Source: Planctomycetota bacterium (GTDB lineage Bacteria > Planctomycetota > UBA1135 > GCA-002686595). From it: DNA of 37,093 nt. Below, in pieces: positions 25,556 to 32,800 of this stretch (positions are counted from its first letter, which is position 1; the number at the start of each line of letters is the position of its first letter). Made by a program: the position numbers and the translations under genes. Location of the stretch: assembly GCA_002686595.1 (NCBI GenBank), contig NYXZ01000009.1, positions 26,534-63,626 on the forward strand. Direction: 5' to 3'. The notes below the pieces were generated by a model that made no database searches, was not told where the DNA came from, and saw only the letters and a list, made by a program, of their open reading frames with translations.

Positions 25556-25564
25556 GGGAGGGAG

Positions 25565-25570
25565 ATTTTA
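25565..25570 (-). promoter_or_regulatory. -10-like element of the gene ending at 24026
   Basis: TAAAAT on the minus strand, 9 bases before ATG 25555, with no good -35 at 17-18 bases. It fits the leaderless pattern seen at other genes here. Confidence 0.35.
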
Positions 25571-25752
25571 TTGTTGCGGCGGATTCACGAGTCGGGCGAA
25601 AAGGAAGCTCGTCTGGGAATTGGCGATGATACCAAGCCCGCGGCTCTTGTTTCCCAGGCTGTCAGCCCGAGACGGAGAAACCTAAGTGGCGTTGCGAGGT
25701 GCTGCCGGAAGTCATGTTACCGAGGCAACTTTCGCCCGGGTAAGAGTCCGGT

Positions 25753-25782
25753 TTGGACGGCGGGGGAGCGAGGGCGTACCCT
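25753..25782 (+). promoter_or_regulatory. Promoter of the epimerase gene
   Basis: TTGGAC (25753-25758), an 18-base spacer and TACCCT (25777-25782), then 6 bases to ATG 25789. A leaderless transcript is predicted, and the ATG 36 bases upstream in the same frame would be excluded. Confidence 0.5.
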
Positions 25783-25788
25783 GTCTTC

Positions 25789-26769
25789 ATGGCGCTCTAC
25801 CTCGTAACCGGCGGTGCCGGATTCATTGGATCCCACATTGCTGAAGCCCTCGTTGCCCGTGGCGACCGGGTTCGCATTCTCGACGATCTCTCCACGGGAT
25901 CGCAAGACAACCTGGCCGCGGCGGCTGGCAAGGGCGGAGCCGTGGGCCCACCGGGTAGTGGGGCTGATATCGAGTTCCTCCCCGGCGATGTGGCTGATCC
26001 GCGCTGTTGCGCCGCGGCTTGCGAGGGAGTCGTGGGCGTTTTTCACGAGGCAGCCCAAGTCTCGGTTCCAGAGTCCCTGAAGCGTCCCCTGCGCAGCTAC
26101 CAGGTGAATGTGATGGGCACCTTGCACCTATTGGAGGCGGCTCGGACAGCCGGTGTGTCCAGGTTGGTTTTTGCCGCCTCGTCCGCGGCCTATGGCAACA
26201 GCGAGGTCCTGCCGAAGGTCGAGAGCATGATTCCCGCCCCGCTCTCGCCCTACGCCTCGGGCAAGGTGGCCGCGGAGCACCTCCTCAGGGTCTGGGGCCT
26301 CGGGCACGACCTGCGCACGGTTTGCCTGCGCTACTTCAACATCTTCGGGCCGCGCCAAGCGGATGACAGCCCCTACACCGGTGTCATCGCCCTTTTTGCT
26401 CGGGCTCTGCTCGACGGGCGCCCGCTGACGATACACGGGGACGGGGAGCAGACGCGGGACTTCACTTTCGTGGCCAATGCGGTGGCAGCCAATCTGGCCG
26501 CCATGGGAGCAGACCTCGAACCGGGCACCCTTATTAATGTAGGCGGCGGAGAGCGCATATCGATCAACGCCCTCTTTGGGGCCATGGCCGAGATCACCGG
26601 TGTCGATTTGGTTCCTGAGCACGGGGAGTCTCGCCCGGGGGATGTGCGGCACAGCGTGGCGGATCTGACCAGGGCGGGGGAGCTACTGAGTTACAAACCC
26701 CTGGTGGACTGGCGCTCGGGCCTGGTGGAGACCCTGAAGTGGTACAGGGGCCGCATAGAGGGCGCCTAA
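25789..26769 (+). CDS. NAD-dependent sugar-nucleotide epimerase (GalE/WbpP-like, extended SDR)
   Basis: Interconverts or modifies a UDP-sugar at C4; cytoplasmic. 326 residues from ATG 25789, whose choice is supported by the promoter and by MALYLVTGGAGFIGSHIAEA starting directly with the first strand. Seen: NAD-binding TGGAGFIG, acidic strand end ILDDLSTGS, NVMGTLHLLEAA, FAASSAAYGN, and the catalytic Tyr and Lys in SPYASGKVAAEH. YFNIFGPRQ, IHGDGEQTRDFTFV and NVGGGERISI are typical UDP-glucose or UDP-GlcNAc 4-epimerase blocks. The exact substrate cannot be set from sequence alone; a dehydratase or UDP-glucuronate-processing relative is possible. It would supply precursors for surface glycans. 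Confidence 0.88.
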   Translation: MALYLVTGGAGFIGSHIAEALVARGDRVRILDDLSTGSQDNLAAAAGKGGAVGPPGSGADIEFLPGDVADPRCCAAACEGVVGVFHEAAQVSVPESLKRPLRSYQVNVMGTLHLLEAARTAGVSRLVFAASSAAYGNSEVLPKVESMIPAPLSPYASGKVAAEHLLRVWGLGHDLRTVCLRYFNIFGPRQADDSPYTGVIALFARALLDGRPLTIHGDGEQTRDFTFVANAVAANLAAMGADLEPGTLINVGGGERISINALFGAMAEITGVDLVPEHGESRPGDVRHSVADLTRAGELLSYKPLVDWRSGLVETLKWYRGRIEGA

Positions 26770-26807
26770 GGTGGCTCCGGGCCCGAGGCCTACGCCCTTG
26801 TCCCACC

Positions 26808-26836
26808 TTGCCGCGCTCTCGCCTCGCGGGTAGTCT
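26808..26836 (+). promoter_or_regulatory. Promoter of pckA
   Basis: TTGCCG (26808-26813), a 17-base spacer and TAGTCT (26831-26836). The -35 is identical to the one before map. The predicted leader is about 110 bases, in contrast to the leaderless genes. Confidence 0.45.
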
Positions 26837-26952
26837 CTTTTGCTTCATTCAGGCACGGAAAGCGGCGAAAGAGAGCCTTCGCCCGTCGAGCTGGCCCCGG
26901 CCCAAGCCGGGCGAGAGCCGCCATATCCTCATTCGGACACCCCCGACAAGCC

Positions 26953-28611
26953 ATGAGTTTCCAAGACGATCTGCGCAATCTACTGGGCCTCGACACTGTC
27001 CAGTACAAGTACAACCTCTCCAAGGAGGAGCTCTTCCACGAGGCCATCGCCAACGACCGCGGACGCATACGCGCGGGCGGCGGGGATGACGAGCAGAAGG
27101 CCCATGCGACGGCCTTGGGGGTGAAGGGACCGCTGGTGTACAACACCGACCCCACCTGCACCGGCCGACCCGTGCAGGACACCTTTGCCGTGGCTTGGCC
27201 GGAGTTCGAGGAGACCATTTGGTGGAAGAAGGACTTCAAGAAGTTCGATCCGGATAAATACACGAGCCTGCTGGCCCGTGTCGTGGAGCACCTGAACGAG
27301 AAGGGCGCCGAGCTCTATGTGAAGGATGTCTATTGCGGCAATGATCCGTCCTATGCCGCGCCCTATCGCTTCGTGGGTGAGTACGCCACCCACGCCATGT
27401 TTGCCCACAACATGTTCCCAAAGGATGTGGAGGGCGTGGAAGACGAGGCCGACAAGCGCTGGACGATGCTAAACGTGCCTTCCTTTCACTGCGACCCTGA
27501 TCGCGACGGCTCGCACTCGGGGCGTGCGGTCATTATGGATCTCAAGAACCGCATCGGACTCGTTGTGGGGCGTGCCGACTATTGTGGCGTGGTCAAGAAG
27601 ACCATGTTCACTGTCATGAATTACCTGCTGCCGCAGATGGGGGAGTTGTCCATGCACTGTTCGGCTAATGTCGGTGCCCGCGGCGACGGGGCGATCCTCT
27701 TTGGCCTCTCCGGAACTGGCAAGACGACCCTTTCCGCCGATCCAGACCGCCAATTGATTGGAGATGACGAGCACGCCTGGACGGGCAATGGCGTCTCCAA
27801 TTTCGAGGATGGCTGCTATGCCAAGCTGATCGACCTGGACAAACAGGCCGAGCCGGTCATCGCCGCCGCGCTCTCCATGGCCGGCACCATCATCGAGAAT
27901 GTCCCGCCTGCTCCGGGCAAAACCATGGAGGAGTGCGATCCCCAGGAGCTCGACCTGACGGACTCTTCGATCACCGAGAACACACGCTTTTCATATCCAT
28001 TAGCCTGCAATCCTGATGTGGCGCCGGGCGCCAAGGGCCCCCATCCGGAGACGATCGTGCTCTTGACCGCCGACGCCTTTGGTGTCCTGCCGCCAGTTGC
28101 GGTGCTCGAGGCGCGTGATGTGATGTATCACTTCATCAGCGGTTTCACCGCGAAGCTGGCGGGCACGGAGGTCGGCATCACCGAGCCCCAGGCTGCTTTC
28201 AGCGCCTGCTTCGGTGCTCCGTTCATGTCTCAAAAGGCTTCCGTCTACGCCAAGCTGCTCTCGGAGAAAATGGCCAAGCACGATGCGCGCTGCATCTTGC
28301 TGAACACGGGCTGGGGCGGCGGTCCCTACGGCGTTGGCAAGCGCATTTCCATTGATGACACCCGGGCCCTTCTGAACGCAGCCCTGGCCGGAGAACTGCA
28401 CAGCGAGGACATGGAATACGAAGTACATCCCGTGTTTGGCCTGAAGATGCCCAAGTCATGTCCAGGAGTGGACGCGCAGATCCTCAATCCGCGCAACACC
28501 TGGGCGGACAAGGAAGCCTACGACACGGCGGCGGACAAGCTGCGCGACATGTTCCGCGCGAATTTTGATGACAAGGGTTTTGCGGACCTCGGCATCGAGC
28601 CGGTGATGTAG
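26953..28611 (+). CDS. pckA: Phosphoenolpyruvate carboxykinase (ATP)
   Basis: Converts oxaloacetate plus ATP to phosphoenolpyruvate plus CO2, the entry step of gluconeogenesis (or the reverse anaplerotic reaction); cytoplasmic. 552 residues, the normal family length. Seen: LVYNTDPTCTGRPVQDTFAV near the N-terminus, the substrate Arg region, MNYLLPQMGELSMHCSANVG, kinase-type P-loop FGLSGTGKTTLSADP near residue 252, metal-site DDEHAW, and NTRFSYPL. The C-terminal NTGWGGGPYGVGKRI is the adenine-binding end. These are signatures of the ATP-dependent, not GTP-dependent, class. The TPR gene follows after 13 bases. Confidence 0.97.
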   Translation: MSFQDDLRNLLGLDTVQYKYNLSKEELFHEAIANDRGRIRAGGGDDEQKAHATALGVKGPLVYNTDPTCTGRPVQDTFAVAWPEFEETIWWKKDFKKFDPDKYTSLLARVVEHLNEKGAELYVKDVYCGNDPSYAAPYRFVGEYATHAMFAHNMFPKDVEGVEDEADKRWTMLNVPSFHCDPDRDGSHSGRAVIMDLKNRIGLVVGRADYCGVVKKTMFTVMNYLLPQMGELSMHCSANVGARGDGAILFGLSGTGKTTLSADPDRQLIGDDEHAWTGNGVSNFEDGCYAKLIDLDKQAEPVIAAALSMAGTIIENVPPAPGKTMEECDPQELDLTDSSITENTRFSYPLACNPDVAPGAKGPHPETIVLLTADAFGVLPPVAVLEARDVMYHFISGFTAKLAGTEVGITEPQAAFSACFGAPFMSQKASVYAKLLSEKMAKHDARCILLNTGWGGGPYGVGKRISIDDTRALLNAALAGELHSEDMEYEVHPVFGLKMPKSCPGVDAQILNPRNTWADKEAYDTAADKLRDMFRANFDDKGFADLGIEPVM

Positions 28612-28624
28612 GCTGGCGGGCCAT

Positions 28625-29041
28625 ATGAATGACCAGGACGAGAGTATGGGGGCGACGCCCTTGATGTCCGCCATGGCCCATTACAAGGAAGGCCTGCGCC
28701 TGTTTGGCGAGAACAAGCATTCCGAGGCCATCGTGGAGTTGCGCAAGACGCTGGAGTTTTCACCAGACTGGACAGATGGGCTGCATGCCCTGGCCATGAC
28801 GCATATGCAGGCGGGTGACCTGGAGGAGGCCGTGGCCGTTGGCCAGCGCATCGTAGAGCTGGACCCAGAGGATCCCTTTGCCCACACCAGCCTGTCCATG
28901 TTCTACCAGCGCATGAATCGCATCGAAGATGCGGAGTCAGAGGCAGCCAAAGCGCGCATGCTCTCCTGGAAGCAGGAGCTCAAGGAAAACCCCGACGCGC
29001 CCCCTCCCGGGCCCCCGGGCTCGATGAATGTGAAGCAGTAG
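28625..29041 (+). CDS. Small TPR-repeat protein
   Basis: 138 residues, predicted cytoplasmic, with no signal peptide. Seen: three tetratricopeptide-like helix pairs: HYKEGLRLFGENKHSEAIVE, GLHALAMTHMQAGDLEEAVA, and HTSLSMFYQRMNRIEDAESE. A Pro-rich tail follows (PDAPPPGPPGSMNVK). TPRs mediate protein-protein contacts; the partner is unknown. It lies 13 bases after pckA, so it is probably in the same transcript. The radical SAM gene follows after 25 bases. Confidence 0.82.
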   Translation: MNDQDESMGATPLMSAMAHYKEGLRLFGENKHSEAIVELRKTLEFSPDWTDGLHALAMTHMQAGDLEEAVAVGQRIVELDPEDPFAHTSLSMFYQRMNRIEDAESEAAKARMLSWKQELKENPDAPPPGPPGSMNVKQ

Positions 29042-29053
29042 GGCGCCGGCGGA

Positions 29054-29059
29054 TACAAT
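29054..29059 (+). promoter_or_regulatory. -10-like element before the radical SAM gene
   Basis: TACAAT, 7 bases before GTG 29067, with no clear -35 at 17-18 bases. It may drive a leaderless transcript from within the pckA operon. Confidence 0.35.
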
Positions 29060-29066
29060 CGTCGCC

Positions 29067-29945
29067 GTGATTCAGTACCAAGGTTCTGTCTACCGTCCGC
29101 CCTCCGAAGCGGACAGCCTGATCCTCCAGGCCACCCTAGGGTGCAGTTACAACCGCTGCACCTTCTGCTCCATGTATTTGGACAAGCCCTTTAGGGTGCG
29201 CTCGCTAGACGACCTGAGGGCGGAAATCGAATGGGCTCGGACAAATCTCGGCAGTGTGCGCAAGGTCTTTCTGGCGGACGGAGATGCCCTCGTGGCCAAG
29301 GCCAGTTTCTTGGAGGAGTTGCTTCAGGAGCTGGCCAGCGCCTTTCCTGAGCTGCGGCGCGTGAGCATCTACGCTTCGCCCCAGGCCCTGGCCGTGCGCA
29401 GCGTGGCGGAAATGGCCCGCCTCAGGGAGGCGGGGCTGACGCTTTACTACTTAGGAATCGAGAGCGGCAGCGATGTGGTGCTCGCGGACCTCAAGAAGGG
29501 AGTGGGTGGGGATGAGATGATCCGCGTCGCTCTCAAGGCTCACGAAGCTGGGGTCAAGCTCTCCACCATGATCTTGCTGGGGGCGGGCAGCAGGCAGAAC
29601 TCAAAGGAGCACGCCTTGGATTCCGCCCGGGTTGTAAACGCCATCAACCCGCGCTTTTTGAGCACACTTGTGATGACGCCGGTGGAGGGCACGCCGCTTT
29701 TTGAGTCCGCCCGCTCGGGGGCCTGGGAGGAACTGACACCGATCGAGCTGGCGGCGGAGCTGCGCACATTCCTGGCCGCCCTCGATGTCAAGGGAACCAT
29801 CTTTCGCTCGAACCACGCGAGCAACTACCTGACACTGGCCGGGACCCTGGCCAAGGACCAGGAGCGACTGGTGGCCAGCCTCGACAGGGTTTTGGCGGAT
29901 CCCAGCGCCGCCCCCTTTCGGCCGCGCTGGCTGCGGGGCCTGTGA
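29067..29945 (+). CDS. Radical SAM protein with CX4CX2C cluster motif
   Basis: Predicted [4Fe-4S] radical SAM enzyme of 292 residues, starting with GTG. Seen: the cluster motif in ATLGCSYNRCTFCSMYLDK has spacing C-x4-C-x2-C rather than the canonical C-x3-C-x2-C. Other blocks are FLADGDALV (SAM-binding strand), YLGIESGSDVVLADLKKG, TMILLGAG and LSTLVMTPVEGTPLF. This GCSxNxCTFCxMY spacing is typical of a family of COG1032-like proteins I know only as uncharacterised radical SAM proteins. The substrate is unknown. There is no C-terminal SPASM or TRAM domain. Confidence 0.85.
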   Translation: MIQYQGSVYRPPSEADSLILQATLGCSYNRCTFCSMYLDKPFRVRSLDDLRAEIEWARTNLGSVRKVFLADGDALVAKASFLEELLQELASAFPELRRVSIYASPQALAVRSVAEMARLREAGLTLYYLGIESGSDVVLADLKKGVGGDEMIRVALKAHEAGVKLSTMILLGAGSRQNSKEHALDSARVVNAINPRFLSTLVMTPVEGTPLFESARSGAWEELTPIELAAELRTFLAALDVKGTIFRSNHASNYLTLAGTLAKDQERLVASLDRVLADPSAAPFRPRWLRGL

Positions 29946-30031
29946 AGGTGCCCGCAGTTCTTCTTGGAGAAAACTGGGCCCGCCCAATACCATGGGCGCG
30001 CCTCAAGACGCCACGCCCATCCCACCCGATC

Positions 30032-30037
30032 TAGGAT
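30032..30037 (+). promoter_or_regulatory. -10-like element before the YIP1-family gene
   Basis: TAGGAT, 7 bases before ATG 30045, without a convincing -35. It is part of the leaderless-start pattern. Confidence 0.3.
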
Positions 30038-30044
30038 ACAGACC

Positions 30045-30686
30045 ATGACAGAAGAGCCTTGGGAAGACCCTGCTGACGAGCACATGCAAGACACTGCCGA
30101 ACGCAGCGGCCCGGCCTGGGAGGGCGACGGCGCGAGCCCCACCAGCTTCCTTGAGACGCTGAAGTCCGTGCTCCTCGCCCCCACGCTGATGTTTCAATCA
30201 ATGAGACGTGAAGGCGGTGTGGGCTCACCCCTCCTCTTCGGCCTCATCGGCAGCGGGATCGGAGCCCTGGCCGGCCTTGTTTATCAGGTGGTGATTGGGA
30301 TGCTTACAGGTACGCTGGCATTTGCCGAGTTCGCAGTGCAGCTCGTCGCCGCGCCATTCGCCCTCGTGGCGTTCTTCTTCGTCAATCTGGGCATACGCCA
30401 GCTGATGTTGATGGTCCTCGGCGGTGGGCAGCGCGGGATAGAAACAACCTTGCGTGTTCAGGCCTATTGCACTGGGTCTATTTCGATCCTGGTGTTGATT
30501 CCATTCTGCGGCAACCTCCTAGCTATTCCTTGGGGAATCGTCTGTGAGATTATTGGCCTGTCGGAAGCCCATGAGATTTCCCGTGGCAAAGCAGCGTTGG
30601 CCGTTCTTATCCCCATCGCCCTGTGCTGCTTGGGGTTCTCCGTGATCGTTGCCTCGACTGGGATGTTGGCCCAGTACTTGAGTTAA
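30045..30686 (+). CDS. YIP1-family integral membrane protein
   Basis: 213 residues from ATG 30045. An acidic cytoplasmic N-terminus of about 40 residues precedes the family start ETLKSVLLAPTLMFQSMRRE, followed by GVGSPLLFGLIGSGIGALAG. Five hydrophobic segments follow: FGLIGSGIGALAGLVYQVVI, LVAAPFALVAFFFVNLGI, GSISILVLIPFCGNLLAIPW, then two C-terminal ones. This layout matches YIP1-domain proteins (PF04893) of bacteria, whose function is unknown. The longer in-frame start at 29964 adds non-family sequence that overlaps the intergenic region. Context gives no specific role. Confidence 0.8.
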   Translation: MTEEPWEDPADEHMQDTAERSGPAWEGDGASPTSFLETLKSVLLAPTLMFQSMRREGGVGSPLLFGLIGSGIGALAGLVYQVVIGMLTGTLAFAEFAVQLVAAPFALVAFFFVNLGIRQLMLMVLGGGQRGIETTLRVQAYCTGSISILVLIPFCGNLLAIPWGIVCEIIGLSEAHEISRGKAALAVLIPIALCCLGFSVIVASTGMLAQYLS

Positions 30687-30778
30687 GAAGACACCACTCA
30701 TCGCCGGGGGCTGTGGCGGATGCTAGCGCCAACTCGGTGCCCTCAACCCAAAGCTGTTGCCGGCGGCCCCACGCCCCT

Positions 30779-32800
30779 ATGAAGTCGAAGCTAACTATCG
30801 CGCTCGTCCTGGCCCTCAGCGGTCCGGGTCTGGCACAAAACGCCCAGCCCCTTCCGCAGCCCACGGCGCTCGAGCAAGTGCGCCTTGACTTCGCCGCTGA
30901 TGCGCCCACGGTGACCATCTTGCTGCGCAACGGGCGGATCGCCGCAGTCCTTGAGGGACAGCCCACGCCGCCCGGGTACCGGGTGATTGACGGTGAGGGG
31001 GCGGTGGCCTTGCCCGCCTTTATCGACGCGGGCTCGAACCGTGGGTGTGAGATGGGCGAATACCAAGTCAGCCCGGACCGGCCACTAAACCAAAGCCAGG
31101 GAGTGCTGACAGACATGAGACGCGCCAACCGCAAGGGCCTGCGTCCGTCCTTCAGGGCGGCGGATGCTCTGGCCTTGCCGGAGGATGGCGCCGGATGGCG
31201 CTCAAGTGGTTTCGGTTCAGCTCTCATTAGCCCCCATGGGGAGTTGCTCTCGGGGACCAGTTGCCTGGTCGTGCCGCGGGATGTGGCACCACGGGATGCG
31301 GTTGTGCGCGAGGGACCATTTCAACACGCCGCTTTCCAGGCCACGGGTGCGGGTTATCCGAACACGCTCATGGGCTACCACGCGCAGTTGCGCCAGTTTT
31401 TCGAGGACAGTAGGCACCAGGGATTGCTCTTGGAGCGGCGTGCGGCCGGGCGCCCTGGGCCGCGTCCGCCGCTGGACCGGGATCTCGACGCTGGCCTCGA
31501 ACTCCTGACCGGAGGCCGACTGATGTGTGACGCGGAGACCTCCCGGGACATCATGCGTTGGATACGCTTGGCGGATTCCTACGGCATCACCATTGCGATT
31601 CGTGGCGGGAACGAAGCCTGGCGCGTGGCGAGCACCCTGGCGGAGCGTGAGATACCGGTCGTCCTGACATTGGATTGGGGGGAAGAGCCCGAGGACCCGT
31701 TGGCCGCAGAGGAAGATGAGGCGGAGGAAAGCGAGGCGGAGGAGGATGCCGGTGATGCGCCCGCCGGTGATGCACCCGAAGCCGAAACGCTCGCCGCGGA
31801 CAAGTCCGAGGTCGGCACATCCGAGGGTGACGCGCCAGCGGCCGATGCGCCAGCGGACGATGCGCCAGCGGCCGATGCGCCCGAGGCCGACACACCCGAG
31901 GCTGACGCAGCCAAGGGACAGGAATCCGCCACAGAGATACCAGTCGACAGCTTGGAGCAAGCGGGTGACTCCGTGGGCGAGCCAGACGAAGAGCCGGGCG
32001 ACGAGCAAGCTGCTGAGCAGGACGACGAAGGGGAAACCGAAGATGTCGATCCGTGGATCTACTTCGAGCCCCAGCCATTGGCGCTGGAGCGGCGGCGCCT
32101 GTGGCTGCAAAAGCGTGACTGTGCCATGCGTTTGGCTGAAGCCGGTGTGCCTTTCGCCTTTGGCACCGGCGGCGAGCAGCCAAATACGCTGTTGGAAAAT
32201 GTACGCACGCTGGTGAATGAGGGGCTCGACCGGGAGCTTTGTCTGGCAGCCCTGACCACTGGCGCGGCGGAGATTGTGGGGGCCACGGCCGGCAGCGGCA
32301 CTCTGGCGGTAGGAGCTCCGGCGCACATCGGTCTGTGGGAACGCGACCCCCTGGGCGAGAAGCAGGGCGTCCTGCGCTGGATCATTCTCGACGGCTTTCC
32401 CCTGGAGCAGGAAGATGGCGAGGCCGAAGACAACGAGCCGCCCGACGAGGGCCTGGAGGTCACGGGTTCTTGGGAACTGGAGTTTTCCGGCGGCGATGCC
32501 CGGCCCGCCACGGCGGAAATCACCATGGATGATGACGGCCTGCTCACAGCGGACTGCATGTTCACCAGCCCGGAGGGACAGCCTTTCCCCATGGAGCTAG
32601 AAGGGCGCGTCTCCGGCAGCAGCCTACGTTTGAAAGGCCAGGCCGAACCGATGGAGGGCTTCGTTATCGAAGTCTCCCTGCGCGGTGAGTTTGAGAGTGG
32701 CGGGCTGAAAGGCAAGGCGCGTTGGAAGGGGCCCGGATTCGATGAATCGACGGCCTTCAGCGCCGTGCGTAAACCAGAAAACCAGGGGAGTCCCCGATGA
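30779..32800 (+). CDS. Secreted amidohydrolase-fold protein lacking metal ligands, with acidic Ala/Pro-rich insert
   Basis: 673 residues from ATG 30779, with signal peptide MKSKLTIALVLALSGPGLAQ. Seen: the composite amidohydrolase strand pattern VTILLRNGRIAAVLEG, then LPAFIDAGSNRGC where active members have DxHxH; both His are replaced (Gly and Asn). Late blocks (VPFAFGTGGEQPNTLLENVR; LTTGAAEIVGA; GTLAVGAPAHIGLWE) match the family C-terminus. In place of a normal loop lies an acidic, low-complexity stretch, residues about 304-424 (repeats such as DAPAADAPADD). The C-terminal about 120 residues (GSWELEFSGGDARPATAEIT onward) form a beta-rich add-on. It overlaps the next gene by ATGA. Probably a non-catalytic partner or scaffold. 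Confidence 0.85.
   Translation: MKSKLTIALVLALSGPGLAQNAQPLPQPTALEQVRLDFAADAPTVTILLRNGRIAAVLEGQPTPPGYRVIDGEGAVALPAFIDAGSNRGCEMGEYQVSPDRPLNQSQGVLTDMRRANRKGLRPSFRAADALALPEDGAGWRSSGFGSALISPHGELLSGTSCLVVPRDVAPRDAVVREGPFQHAAFQATGAGYPNTLMGYHAQLRQFFEDSRHQGLLLERRAAGRPGPRPPLDRDLDAGLELLTGGRLMCDAETSRDIMRWIRLADSYGITIAIRGGNEAWRVASTLAEREIPVVLTLDWGEEPEDPLAAEEDEAEESEAEEDAGDAPAGDAPEAETLAADKSEVGTSEGDAPAADAPADDAPAADAPEADTPEADAAKGQESATEIPVDSLEQAGDSVGEPDEEPGDEQAAEQDDEGETEDVDPWIYFEPQPLALERRRLWLQKRDCAMRLAEAGVPFAFGTGGEQPNTLLENVRTLVNEGLDRELCLAALTTGAAEIVGATAGSGTLAVGAPAHIGLWERDPLGEKQGVLRWIILDGFPLEQEDGEAEDNEPPDEGLEVTGSWELEFSGGDARPATAEITMDDDGLLTADCMFTSPEGQPFPMELEGRVSGSSLRLKGQAEPMEGFVIEVSLRGEFESGGLKGKARWKGPGFDESTAFSAVRKPENQGSPR

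Noticed and set aside
31217-32326. 369-codon minus-strand frame opposite the first amidohydrolase
   Set aside because: Its odd composition mirrors the low-complexity insert on the other strand, and there are no start signals.
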